A DNA stretch of 64,000 nucleotides from Chryseobacterium sp. (GTDB taxonomy: Bacteria; Bacteroidota; Bacteroidia; Flavobacteriales; Weeksellaceae), in NCBI RefSeq assembly GCF_008831505.1, contig NZ_CP044507.1, positions 1,984,001-2,048,000 of the forward strand, in the 5' to 3' direction. Shown here in pieces: positions 18,227 to 26,448 of the stretch. Both the position numbers and the translations under genes were made by a program. The notes below the pieces were generated by a model. It was given only the letters and a program-made list of their open reading frames with translations, made no database searches and was not told the DNA's origin. Positions within the stretch are counted from its first letter, which is position 1; every line of letters starts with the position of its first letter.

Positions 18227-19350
18227 TAAACCAGTTTCTTTAGTGTTTCCGAAATATAGTTAACCTGCTCCACTGTCAGTTTGGAGTACATGGGCAGCGT
18301 TATCAGATGGTCCACCAGAAAGTCGGTTACCGGCAGCTCAGTGGCATATTCCTTATAGATGGAAAAATGGTGTACCGCAGGGTAATGCATACTTGTCTGG
18401 ATACCGGCGTCGGCCAACTGCGCGCGGATGGCGTCTCTCCTTTCCGCATCACCGTCGGTAAGTACAATGGGGAAGATATAATTGGAGTTAAAGTCGCTGT
18501 AATCTGCAAATGGTATGATGATTCCCGGAACATCTTTCAGAGCTTTCAGGTATGCTGTCCTTACTTCCGCTCTTTTCTCCAGATCGGCCTGGATCTTATC
18601 CAGCTGTACAATACCTATTGAGGAATGGATGTCGTCCATCCTGTAGTTATATCCCAGTTCCACTACATCATAAGCTGTGGAGTGTCCTTTCGCTCTTTCA
18701 TAAGACATGGAGGTCATGCCGTGCGACCTTAGCAGTTTGGTACGTGCTGCATAATCATCGTTATTGGTGATCAGCATACCGCCTTCACCGGTACTGATGT
18801 TCTTGTTGGAGAAGAAACTGAAACAGCCCACATCGCCGATGGTACCCAACTTACGGCCTTTATACTCGGCCAACGGTCCATGGCAGGCATCTTCAATCAC
18901 CTTCAGGTCATGCTCTTTGGCAATAGCCATAATGGTGTCCATATCGCAGGCAAAACCGCCATAATGCATTACGATGATGGCTTTGGTTTTAGGGGAAATT
19001 TTTTTTCTGATGTCTTCGGCAGAAATCGTAGGATTTTCATAGCTCACCACATCGCCAAAAACGGGGATGGCATTTACATAGCGGATGGCATTTACAGTAG
19101 CCACGAAGGTAAGCGACGGACAGATCACCTCATCACCAGCCTCTACACCCACAAGTTTAAGGGCAAGATGCAGACTGACAGTACAGTTGGACAGGGCGAT
19201 GGCATGTTTTACAGAAAGCATATCGGCAAACTTAGCCTCGAAGGCAGCAGTCTTTGGTCCGGTTGAGATCCATTTGGACTGGATGGTTTCCAGGGCAGCC
19301 TGTTCTTCTTTTTCATCGAAGTTAAGGTCGAAAAGCGGGATTTTGTACAT
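18226..19350 (-). CDS. DegT/DnrJ/EryC1 nucleotide-sugar aminotransferase
   Basis: 374 residues, standard length. It opens IPLFDLNFDEKEEQAAL, with ALSNCTVSLHLALKL (~55-69), EVICPSLTFVATVNA (~77-91), VIEDACHGPLAEY (PLP-contacting Asp, ~150-162) and the PLP lysine in FSFFSNKNISTGEGGML (~178-194). It should transaminate the 4-keto-6-deoxy sugar made by the LegB-like dehydratase at 21.8-23.0 kb, giving a 4-amino-4,6-dideoxy sugar. The regiochemistry is inferred from the family (PglE/LegC/PseC relatives). Two bases separate it from the glycosyltransferase upstream. Confidence 0.93.
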   Translation of the reverse strand: MYKIPLFDLNFDEKEEQAALETIQSKWISTGPKTAAFEAKFADMLSVKHAIALSNCTVSLHLALKLVGVEAGDEVICPSLTFVATVNAIRYVNAIPVFGDVVSYENPTISAEDIRKKISPKTKAIIVMHYGGFACDMDTIMAIAKEHDLKVIEDACHGPLAEYKGRKLGTIGDVGCFSFFSNKNISTGEGGMLITNNDDYAARTKLLRSHGMTSMSYERAKGHSTAYDVVELGYNYRMDDIHSSIGIVQLDKIQADLEKRAEVRTAYLKALKDVPGIIIPFADYSDFNSNYIFPIVLTDGDAERRDAIRAQLADAGIQTSMHYPAVHHFSIYKEYATELPVTDFLVDHLITLPMYSKLTVEQVNYISETLKKLV

Positions 19351-19351
19351 A

Positions 19352-20275
19352 CTAATTGAGTTTTAGTGTTCTTAGAATTTTACCTACAGCCCTCTGCAAG
19401 ATGGTGGGACGCCGGTTAATATGATTATTAAAATGATAGTTGTCGTAATATAAGTTCCTCTTTACCTCCGATGGATGATTCTTTGCAGTAAAGTTAGCGT
19501 CAAAAGGTCTAAAATGCTCACCAGTCTTGCCCTTACTGTGTAAACCCTCAGCACCAATGTTGGACGACAGATGAACACGCGGGATTACAGATAAGCCGTT
19601 TTCTTTAAACCGGATATAGCTCCAGCAGATATCCCATGTATTATTGCCTGCACCTCTGTTTTTCATTTCTTTTAAGGTTGAGCGCCATAATTTTTTTTCA
19701 GCTTCATTCTGGGTCAGTTTAGATAGTTCTTCTTCAGGAGAATATTTATCGAAGTCATTAACATTTAAATCGAAACGGTTCCAGGCTCTTTTCCAGGTAG
19801 CCCAACCCCAAATATGTCCGTAAATCCCGAAGAGATAATCTTCATTATTGGGCATATCAATCGGGGTGGTCTGACAGCTGCTTATCATATAAACTTCATC
19901 GATGTTTCTGTAGCGGAGCAGCATATCCTGCGCAAACTTTAAAAATGACATGGGCGCGATAATGTCGTCTTCCAAAACGATAACGAATTCCTCATTTTCC
20001 AGAACCCAGGACACAGCAGAGGATATTGTTAATTCTGCACCACGGTTCTGATCATTAAACCTGTAATGGGTTTCACATTCCCAGTCCACTTTAGATACGA
20101 TCTCCTTTACGGCAGTAACGAGTTGGTCCTCCCCCACTTTATGGTCTCTGGCACCATCGATTGCCACGTAAAGCTTCGCAGGCCGTGCATTACGAATATA
20201 TTCAAACGACTGGCGCATTACATCCGGCCGGTTAAAGCCGATAAGTAATACAGGAGCATTAATAGCTGTGTCCAT
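19352..20275 (-). CDS. Glycosyltransferase, HlpA/GNT-I-like GT-A family
   Basis: 307 residues. It begins APVLLIGFNRPDVMRQSFEYI, with LYVAIDGARD (~37-46), RFNDQNRGAELTISSAVSWV (~75-95) and a metal-binding EFVIVLEDDIIAPMSFLKF (~100-118, EDD). This layout is that of the nucleotide-diphospho-sugar transferases often labelled HlpA-like in polysaccharide loci. Also WGWATWKRAWNRFD (~150-163). Predicted to add one repeat-unit sugar. It is joined to the flippase gene by a one-base TAATG overlap. Confidence 0.85.
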   Translation of the reverse strand: MDTAINAPVLLIGFNRPDVMRQSFEYIRNARPAKLYVAIDGARDHKVGEDQLVTAVKEIVSKVDWECETHYRFNDQNRGAELTISSAVSWVLENEEFVIVLEDDIIAPMSFLKFAQDMLLRYRNIDEVYMISSCQTTPIDMPNNEDYLFGIYGHIWGWATWKRAWNRFDLNVNDFDKYSPEEELSKLTQNEAEKKLWRSTLKEMKNRGAGNNTWDICWSYIRFKENGLSVIPRVHLSSNIGAEGLHSKGKTGEHFRPFDANFTAKNHPSEVKRNLYYDNYHFNNHINRRPTILQRAVGKILRTLKLN

Positions 20276-21792
20276 TATTGTATTTTTCTTTTAATCACGC
20301 CCACAATAAGTTCTTTTTCATAGGTATTAAGCGCTAAAAAATAAGCGGCCAGAACATAGACCAAACCCAGCACCGAAGATTTTATAATTAAAGTGGTCCA
20401 CGTAACTGACGAAAATGCATAATTTAATGCGAGGCCACAAATTATAACCAAAATAAACGGCAGCGCCATACTGATCTGACATTTTCGGAAAAAATCCCAA
20501 ATATCAATTTTAAGGACTTTTATGTATATAAAATTCATTACAATTACACCTCCGATTATATTCCCAATGAAAATCGCCATTCCGGCTCCCGTAGAACCAA
20601 ACCGTAAGGAAAGCAGATAGGACAGTACCACTGAAACTGCCGCAATAATGATTTTGGAATAGGCATTAAACTTTACTTTGTTGGAAGCAACTAATGCAGT
20701 GGATGCAATTTCCTGCGGAATGGTTAGTAATCCCGGAAGTATGAGAAACACAGTTACAAAATATGATTTTTCAAAATCACTTCCCAGCCAGTTCAAAAAG
20801 AACCCTTTACCTGCCACAATAAAGATAGATACTATAGCGCCCAGCATAATGAACTGAATTCTGCCTACCTTGATCATAAGTTCCTGTATTGCTTCCGGAC
20901 CGCCATCATCCTTGTAGATGATCTGCGCAACTTTAGGCAGGAACATACTGCCAAAGACGGTGGCGAAGGTCCAGACATAGCCCTCGACAGTCATAGCAGC
21001 TGAAAACATCGCTATTTCCTTACTTCCTGAAGTCATACCCAGCACACTTGGGGTAATATTCAGGATGAGTCTTTGTGCAATGGAAATCACCATTACCCAT
21101 AGTGAAAAAGAGAATATTTCTTTCACTAATACGGAGTCAAAGCCCTTCCAGGTTATGGGTGTCCAGTCCTTTTTCTTCAGGAAATAAAGTTTCCAGATAA
21201 TCAGCAATATCCCAAGACCTGCATTAACGACCACAAGTGAGTACAGTCCGTAGCCCAGGAGCAAAGCGCCCACCATCAGAACAATGTTCAAGACTTTATG
21301 TACAAGACCGGTTATTTTATGGAAAATAAACCATTCGCCGGAGAACAGTAAACCGTCCAAAGGCTGAAAAGGGAACGATATGACCGAATACAAGCCAGTA
21401 ATTGCCAGGAGCACCTTAACCTTCTCCAGTTCCTCTGCATTAAGTTTGACAAAAATATGCTCTACATTAAAGTACATGACGGTAAGCAGCAAAAGGAAGA
21501 TGACGGCCAGGCCGATAAAAATTTTGTAGGCAATACCCATGAATCTGGAAATTCCATCGGTATCATTCTGTGCCTTATATTTGGACACAAATCGTGTAAC
21601 CGCCGCAGATAGTCCCAGATCAATAGTAACCATAGTAACCAGTGAACCCGCCAATGTATACAGCCCAAAATCTGCCTGCCCGATGATGGAGATCATCCAG
21701 GGTGTGTAGATAAGGCCGGCGATTATGGAAAAGGCAATGGTAAAGTAGGAGATGATGCCTCCGAGCTTTATTTGCCTGCTGCTGTTCTGCAT
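20275..21792 (-). CDS. Wzx-type oligosaccharide flippase (MOP superfamily)
   Basis: 505 residues with about 14 hydrophobic helices. It starts QIKLGGIISYFTIAFSIIAGLIYTPWMIS, the usual Wzx opening, with GQADFGLYTLAGSLVTMVTID next and AAVTRFVSKYKAQND (~65-79) in the first cytoplasmic loop. It would flip the undecaprenyl-linked repeat unit across the inner membrane for the EpsG/Wzy-type polymerase at 10.3-11.4 kb. It is the only flippase in the window, which makes the pathway Wzx/Wzy-dependent rather than ABC-dependent. Confidence 0.93.
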   Translation of the reverse strand: MQNSSRQIKLGGIISYFTIAFSIIAGLIYTPWMISIIGQADFGLYTLAGSLVTMVTIDLGLSAAVTRFVSKYKAQNDTDGISRFMGIAYKIFIGLAVIFLLLLTVMYFNVEHIFVKLNAEELEKVKVLLAITGLYSVISFPFQPLDGLLFSGEWFIFHKITGLVHKVLNIVLMVGALLLGYGLYSLVVVNAGLGILLIIWKLYFLKKKDWTPITWKGFDSVLVKEIFSFSLWVMVISIAQRLILNITPSVLGMTSGSKEIAMFSAAMTVEGYVWTFATVFGSMFLPKVAQIIYKDDGGPEAIQELMIKVGRIQFIMLGAIVSIFIVAGKGFFLNWLGSDFEKSYFVTVFLILPGLLTIPQEIASTALVASNKVKFNAYSKIIIAAVSVVLSYLLSLRFGSTGAGMAIFIGNIIGGVIVMNFIYIKVLKIDIWDFFRKCQISMALPFILVIICGLALNYAFSSVTWTTLIIKSSVLGLVYVLAAYFLALNTYEKELIVGVIKRKIQ

Positions 21793-21834
21793 GAAATAAT
21801 TTTGGTTATTAGTTTTGGTAACAGAGGTTCCGGA

Positions 21835-23022
21835 TTACATTTTAGAATCCAGGTACTTCCCTTTTTCCACATAACCAAAATCCGGGATCATGGTGAAGAA
21901 CAGCTCAACGAGTTCATCTTTGGTCCAGGCACCTTTATCCTTCATATTTTTGATTGCAGAGGTAAAATGGTTGATAAGTTCGCGGTCGTAAAGCGGTTCG
22001 TTTTTCACAATGCCCAAATTAGGGAAACGCTCCATGTCCAGTTCCTCCCTTTCGGTGAAAAACTCTTCGAAATCCTTTTCACCGGTAGTATCGCTGGCGG
22101 TGAAGAGGCATGGCCACTGACCCTGGGCGGGAAGTGTATGCACCAGTTCCCGGGCTTCGTCTTCGGAACTGCACAGATACGGAGTATAACCCAACTCCGC
22201 CAGATAACGTGTCGCGATATCCGAGAAGGTGATCAGGTGCAGATTCTCACTGAGTTTAGGGAAGAAGATATCGCGGTTTTCACCAAAAATGGTGGACATC
22301 AGGCAAAGTTCGCCGGATTCCTGTGGGGTAACGAAATACCTCTTGATATCATTGGGAGCCACAATGGGCTGTTTTTTCTGTATGCGCTGGTTGAAACCGT
22401 GAAGAAGGGAACCGTCGGAGAAGGCCACATTGGCAAAACGGGCAGTCGAGATGTTGATTTCTTCACTCAGCTTCATCAGGTACATTTCCATAATCCGCTT
22501 GGAGGCACCCATCATATTGGCGGGATTGGCCGCTTTATCTGTGGACACGCAGAAATACTTCTTCACCCCTTTCTCCACCGACTGACGGATGGTCTTTTCG
22601 GTATTGAAAACATTCACGTCAATCATCCGCATCATGGTGTAAGGGTCCTTCTCACTCCTTACATGCTTCAGTGCAGAAAGGTTCAGGACATAATCATAGG
22701 CACCGTCGGCATTCCAGAAAGCATCATATTCCACAGATCCTATGTCCAGCGCAAAAGTCTGGAAATCTCCGTCAATATAACCGTGGGTACTGCGCAGGTC
22801 GCGCACCAGTTCCACCATATTGTTCTCACTGATGTCTACCACGTGAAGTTTCAGCGGATTTCTTTTGAAGATTTCTTTGGTAACGGCCTGACCTATGGAT
22901 CCGGCGCCACCCAAAACCAAAAAGCGGCTGCCCGAAACGGCCTGCTCCAGTTCTGCGGAATGTGCGGCAATATCCTGTTTAAAAAGTTCGTGTTCCCTGC
23001 CTATTAACTGAAGTATATTCAT
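21835..23022 (-). CDS. LegB-like nucleotide-sugar 4,6-dehydratase (SDR)
   Basis: 395 residues. NAD(P)-binding FLVLGGAGSIGQAVTKEIF (~residues 34-52), the NLSALKHVRSEKDPYTMM segment (~112-130) usual in 4,6-dehydratases, and the active-site region VSTDKAANPANMMGASKRIMEMY (~155-178) in which the Tyr of the normal YxxxK is replaced by Met (MGASK), as in the CapD/FlaA1/LegB group. Closest by pattern to LegB-type dehydratases, which act on GDP- or UDP-GlcNAc. The product would go to the DegT aminotransferase at 18.2-19.4 kb. No legI/neuB-type synthase is present in the window, so legionaminic acid itself is unlikely. Confidence 0.85.
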   Translation of the reverse strand: MNILQLIGREHELFKQDIAAHSAELEQAVSGSRFLVLGGAGSIGQAVTKEIFKRNPLKLHVVDISENNMVELVRDLRSTHGYIDGDFQTFALDIGSVEYDAFWNADGAYDYVLNLSALKHVRSEKDPYTMMRMIDVNVFNTEKTIRQSVEKGVKKYFCVSTDKAANPANMMGASKRIMEMYLMKLSEEINISTARFANVAFSDGSLLHGFNQRIQKKQPIVAPNDIKRYFVTPQESGELCLMSTIFGENRDIFFPKLSENLHLITFSDIATRYLAELGYTPYLCSSEDEARELVHTLPAQGQWPCLFTASDTTGEKDFEEFFTEREELDMERFPNLGIVKNEPLYDRELINHFTSAIKNMKDKGAWTKDELVELFFTMIPDFGYVEKGKYLDSKM

Positions 23023-23067
23023 TTTTTCTCTTGTTGTGTTTTATTACTGAATCTGCACTGAAGCGGA

Positions 23068-24354
23068 CTATTTACTCCAAACCACCCTGTTCACATAATC
23101 GGTATAACTCAGGATAATCCTGACCATCTTCTCCGAAACATTCGGCATGGAATAATCGGCTACCGGACGGAAATTGGGAGTTGGTGACTGGTGATTGGTG
23201 ATGGGGGACTGCTGACCGCTGACCGCTGACTGCTGACCGCTGATAGTATTTCTTGAACCCACCACCTGTGTCTGTAACTGTACGATACCCTGCATGATTC
23301 TTTCAGGTGACAGCCCCACCATCATCACGCTGGCCTCCTCCATAGCTTCCGGCCTTTCATGTGCCTGACGGATGTTCAGCGCACGGAAGTTCAGGATCGA
23401 GGATTCCTCGGAGATGGTTCCGGAATCGGAAAGTACAGCAAATGACCTTTTCTGAAGTGCGTTATAATCATGGAAACCTAATGGTTTCAGAAGCTGGATG
23501 AGCGGATGTATCTCCAGCTTCATTATATCGATCATGTTCCTGGTGCGCGGGTGGGTGGAAACGATTACCGGATAACCATACCTTTCAGCAATGGCATTCA
23601 GTGAATCCATCAGTCCGCGGAAGTTTTTTTCCGAATTGATGTTTTCTTCACGGTGCGAGGATACCACAAAATACTTACCCTCTTCCAGGTTCAGTTTTTC
23701 CAGCACTTTTGAAGCTTCGATCTGCGGCAGATAATGGTTAAGTACCTCAAACATGGGCGAGCCGGTCTTGATGATGCGGTCTGCCGGCAGGCCTTCCCTC
23801 AGAAGATATTCTCTGGCGATATCACTATAAGTAAGGTTGATGTCTGCGGTATGGTCTACGATCTTGCGGTTAGTCTCCTCCGGCACACGCTGGTCGAAGC
23901 AGCGGTTTCCGGCTTCCATGTGGAAGATTGGGATTTGTCTTTTCTTTGCAGGGATAGCACAGAGGCAGGAATTGGTATCACCCAGAACCAAAAATGCGTC
24001 CGGTGCGAGTTCTTCCAGCAGGGGATCGATCTTGATTAGTATATTGCCAATGGTTTCGGTGGCAGTCTTACCTGCAGCTTCCAGGAAATAGTCCGGTTTT
24101 CTTAAACCTAAATCTTCAAAAAATATCTGATTGAGCTCGTAGTCATAGTTCTGACCTGTATGGACGATGATATGATCGATGGCTTCAGAACTGTCCAGGG
24201 CCGTAAGCACACGTGATAATCTAATGATTTCCGGACGGGTACCTACCACCGTCATTACTTTAAGTTGGGTGGGTTGGTGACCGGTCGCTGGTGACTGGTG
24301 ATTGGTTTCGACTGTTGGGATATTGCTGGCTGTCATTTCCGCACTATTGTTCAT
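23068..24354 (-). CDS. capG: UDP-N-acetylglucosamine 2-epimerase-type enzyme of UDP-L-FucNAc synthesis (CapG/WbjD/FnlC)
   Basis: 428 residues, longer than usual for non-hydrolysing 2-epimerases (~375-385). The core is typical: KVMTVVGTRPEIIRLSRVL (~residues 32-50), VHTGQNYDYELNQIFF, FHMEAGNRCFDQRVPEETNRK, VSSHREENI and SDSGTISEESSIL. With capE and capF upstream it should perform the last step, C2 epimerisation to UDP-L-FucNAc. Two insertions explain the extra length: residues ~18-27 and ~371-391, both coded by heptanucleotide tandem repeats and read as 7-residue peptide repeats. The start ATG overlaps the stop of the four-helix-bundle gene (ATGA). Confidence 0.92.
   Translation of the reverse strand: MNNSAEMTASNIPTVETNHQSPATGHQPTQLKVMTVVGTRPEIIRLSRVLTALDSSEAIDHIIVHTGQNYDYELNQIFFEDLGLRKPDYFLEAAGKTATETIGNILIKIDPLLEELAPDAFLVLGDTNSCLCAIPAKKRQIPIFHMEAGNRCFDQRVPEETNRKIVDHTADINLTYSDIAREYLLREGLPADRIIKTGSPMFEVLNHYLPQIEASKVLEKLNLEEGKYFVVSSHREENINSEKNFRGLMDSLNAIAERYGYPVIVSTHPRTRNMIDIMKLEIHPLIQLLKPLGFHDYNALQKRSFAVLSDSGTISEESSILNFRALNIRQAHERPEAMEEASVMMVGLSPERIMQGIVQLQTQVVGSRNTISGQQSAVSGQQSPITNHQSPTPNFRPVADYSMPNVSEKMVRIILSYTDYVNRVVWSK
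23183..23245. repeat. Nine-unit heptanucleotide array inside capG
   Basis: Nine consecutive 7-mers on the plus strand: GGTGACT, GGTGATT, GGTGATG, GGGGACT, GCTGACC twice, GCTGACT, GCTGACC, GCTGATA. The 63 bp are read in frame by capG and give three 7-residue units (SGQQSAV, SGQQSPI, TNHQSPT). The family is the same as in the gaps at 24.7 and 26.5 kb. Confidence 0.9.
24276..24310. repeat. Heptanucleotide array in the 5' end of capG; left arm of an inverted repeat
   Basis: 7-mers GGTGACC, GGTCGCT, GGTGACT, GGTGATT, GGTTTCG on the plus strand, read as residues ~15-27 of CapG. GGTGACTGGTGA at 24290-24301 is the exact reverse complement of TCACCAGTCACC at 24748-24759, so the two enclose the four-helix-bundle gene. 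Confidence 0.85.
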
Positions 24355-24707
24355 TTACTTTTCAAATATTTTATTAATGTAATCAGTTGCTTACCGATGG
24401 TTTCTACTTCATTTGCAACAGAACTATATTTATCAGTAGATAGATAATTTAGGTTTCTTGCTATCAGCATTTGAGTATCCAACTCCTGATTACTACCTAA
24501 GGATATATACAAAAAACGAATAAATTCTTTATCAGAGTTTCTTGCTGCTCCCTCAGCAATATTACTGGGTATAGAAACACTGGCTCTTCTAATCTGATTG
24601 GTTAATCCAAAAATTTCTTCTTTTGGGAATTCACTGGTTAAATAATAAACCGTGGTGACTAATTCAACACTTCTTTTCCATACATCAAGATCTTTATGTG
24701 TCCCCAT
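24351..24707 (-). CDS. Four-helix bundle protein (23S rRNA intervening-sequence/S23 family)
   Basis: 118 residues. The family pattern is clear: KDLDVWKRSVELVTTVYYLT (helix 1, residues ~5-24), FPKEEIFGLTNQIRRASVSIPSNIAEGAARNS (~28-60, the conserved QIRRA...IPSNIAEG block) and FIRFLYISLGSNQELDTQMLIA (~63-85). Relatives are coded by intervening sequences in 23S rRNA genes, and the fold is shared with the Avd accessory protein of diversity-generating retroelements; function is unknown. The gene interrupts the capF-capG order, ends in a TGA overlapping the capG start, and is flanked by inverted heptamer arrays with a 12-bp perfect inverted repeat. It looks like an inserted cassette (inference). 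Confidence 0.9.
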   Translation of the reverse strand: MGTHKDLDVWKRSVELVTTVYYLTSEFPKEEIFGLTNQIRRASVSIPSNIAEGAARNSDKEFIRFLYISLGSNQELDTQMLIARNLNYLSTDKYSSVANEVETIGKQLITLIKYLKSK

Positions 24708-24727
24708 TAGATCAGTTTTGACAAATT

Positions 24728-24761
24728 TACCAATTACCAGTCACTATTCACCAGTCACCCC
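24728..24761. repeat. Heptanucleotide array; right arm of the inverted repeat around the four-helix-bundle gene
   Basis: 7-mers TACCAAT, TACCAGT, CACTATT, CACCAGT, CACCCC(T) fill most of the gap between the capF stop codon (24762-24764) and the four-helix-bundle start. They include TCACCAGTCACC at 24748-24759, the reverse complement of the copy at 24290-24301. Confidence 0.85.
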
Positions 24762-25883
24762 TTAAACTTCCAAAAAATACGTATCCGCATCTTCCGGATC
24801 AAACGGTTCATTGATCCAGAAAATGGTATACAGTTCCTCTTCACCTATGTTCTTTATATTATGCGTGTACCAGATGGGCATATCTACATAGGCGGGTTGC
24901 GAACCGTCCAGATAGAAATCCGTCACCTCGTCTGAATCAATTTTTCTTAACTGAATTAAGGCCTTTCCCTTTATCACTGCAAACCTTTCGATTTTCCTGG
25001 TGTGGAAATGGTTACCGCGTGTGATTCCCGGCACAGTGGTCGAAAAAGAGCACTGTCCGCCAATTCCAAGCCTGATCACCTCTACAAAAGCGCCGCGCGG
25101 GTCGGTATGCTGAGTAAATTTCACAGGATAGTGGGTTTTGTGGTCTATATAGGAGCGGTAGGTATTGAAAAGCTGGTAATCAAAAGAGGTTTCCAGTTTT
25201 GGAATCTCACCACCTTCAAAATAGAGCGCCCTGTATTCCTCCAGTTTCTGAAGCACTTCCGAAACCTTAACAGTGTTTGTTGCCGCAACGGTATATTCAT
25301 CAGTAGTAATGCCGGATTCAATCTGACCCAGTATTTCCTGAACAAGTTCGCCTACATAAATAAGATGCACCTCCCCGTCCACATCGATTGTGGGCGTTTC
25401 TCCATGGGTAAGTTTGTGGCAGAAGGTAGCAATGAAAGAGTTGTAGTTGGGCTTTCCGAAAGGTCCGAAGACATTGGGAATGATCATTCCAGTGAAAGTC
25501 CCGCCGTTTTCATTTGCCCGGTCTGCCAGTAACTTGCGGCCTTCTTTCTTCGATTTCCCGTACAGGTTATCACGCTCCTCCTGAGATGAGGAAGAAAAAA
25601 GCACATGTGCCCCGGAGCCGGTGCGTTTCAGGGATTCAGCAAGTTTGGAGGCCAGGCGGACATTTGTTTCGTAGATGAATTCCTGACTTTCGTGACGGTT
25701 CATGGCCGCCAGATGTACAATGACATCACACTGACTTACAAAAGCGTCCAGTTTTGCCTCATCATCAAAAAAACCTTTCCCGAAATCCACCCTTGTGAAC
25801 TCTTCGGGCCTCAGCCCTAAAGTATTGTAGAGGTGTGAACCTACAAATCCCTTTTGTCCTGTAATTCCTATTTTCTTCATCAA
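24762..25883 (-). CDS. capF: Bifunctional SDR/cupin enzyme of UDP-L-FucNAc synthesis (CapF/WbjC/FnlB)
   Basis: 373 residues, matching CapF (~370). The N-terminal SDR domain has KIGITGQKGFVGSHLYNTL and a YGKSKKEGRKLL catalytic Tyr/Lys (~residues 109-120). The C-terminal cupin domain (~250-373) has TVPGITRGNHFHTRKIERFAV with the metal-binding His residues. In Staphylococcus CapF the cupin epimerises C3 and the SDR reduces C4, giving UDP-6-deoxy-L-talose-NAc, which CapG converts to UDP-L-FucNAc. It lies between the cupin-epimerase gene and the four-helix-bundle insertion, downstream of capE. Confidence 0.95.
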   Translation of the reverse strand: MMKKIGITGQKGFVGSHLYNTLGLRPEEFTRVDFGKGFFDDEAKLDAFVSQCDVIVHLAAMNRHESQEFIYETNVRLASKLAESLKRTGSGAHVLFSSSSQEERDNLYGKSKKEGRKLLADRANENGGTFTGMIIPNVFGPFGKPNYNSFIATFCHKLTHGETPTIDVDGEVHLIYVGELVQEILGQIESGITTDEYTVAATNTVKVSEVLQKLEEYRALYFEGGEIPKLETSFDYQLFNTYRSYIDHKTHYPVKFTQHTDPRGAFVEVIRLGIGGQCSFSTTVPGITRGNHFHTRKIERFAVIKGKALIQLRKIDSDEVTDFYLDGSQPAYVDMPIWYTHNIKNIGEEELYTIFWINEPFDPEDADTYFLEV

Positions 25884-25893
25884 TCTGTGTTTC

Positions 25894-26403
25894 TTAATTC
25901 TTAAAATAATCTGCCGGGAACCTGTACTCGTCCTGGCTTACGCCCAGTTCATAATCGGCAAAAACCAGCAGCACTGCATCTTCCCCGCGGGCCTGAATGG
26001 ATGATATATAACCGGGAGGCACATGCAGGATATCCAGTGTATCTGATTCCAGCACAAAGTCCACGGACTTCAGGTCTCTGGAGGGATTGTCCCAATGGTC
26101 CACACGGATCAGCTTTATAATAAAACTGCCTGTCATGGCCGAGAACCAGCGCTGCTCCACCCTATGTCCCTGCCAGGCACGAATAAATTGGGTGTCTGCA
26201 TTTTGAATGGTGTAAAATCTCTGCACACCGGGCAAAGAAAAATCATTGTTATACCGCAGAGTGCCACGCCCGTCCTGGTGCCGGTTCCCTTTCAGGAGGG
26301 TGGGTTGCCTAACGTCTGTCACTGGTTCCCCGATTGCTGCCGGAGTGTAACCGCTTATTGTTTGCGGTAGACCAGTTATTTGCTGCTCTTTACGGCTGTT
26401 CAT
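25894..26403 (-). CDS. RmlC-like cupin sugar epimerase (WxcM-like)
   Basis: 169 residues. A single cupin: LKGNRHQDGRGTLRYNNDF (~residues 36-54), RFYTIQNADTQFIRAWQGHRVEQRWF (~61-86) and a HVPPGYISSI turn (~130-139). Proteins of this type accompany capE-capF-capG in many flavobacterial loci and resemble dTDP-4-keto-6-deoxyglucose 3,5- or 3,4-epimerase/isomerase folds. Its exact role beside CapF, which already has a cupin, is unclear; it may be auxiliary or act on a different sugar. It is 10 bases from capF. Confidence 0.8.
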   Translation of the reverse strand: MNSRKEQQITGLPQTISGYTPAAIGEPVTDVRQPTLLKGNRHQDGRGTLRYNNDFSLPGVQRFYTIQNADTQFIRAWQGHRVEQRWFSAMTGSFIIKLIRVDHWDNPSRDLKSVDFVLESDTLDILHVPPGYISSIQARGEDAVLLVFADYELGVSQDEYRFPADYFKN

Positions 26404-26448
26404 TTATTCTTTAAATAATTTATCCATTTTTTCAATTGATTTTCAACT

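Noticed and set aside
21772-23007. Plus-strand 411-codon frame opposite the LegB-like dehydratase
   Set aside because: Antisense shadow of a clear SDR gene; His/Phe/Gly-rich composition without motifs.
9194-23022. Complete legionaminic or pseudaminic acid pathway
   Set aside because: No NeuB-type synthase, sugar hydrolase or CMP-transferase is seen.
24351-24707. Diversity-generating retroelement (Avd-like accessory protein)
   Set aside because: The fold is shared with Avd, but no reverse transcriptase or template/variable repeat pair is present in the window.
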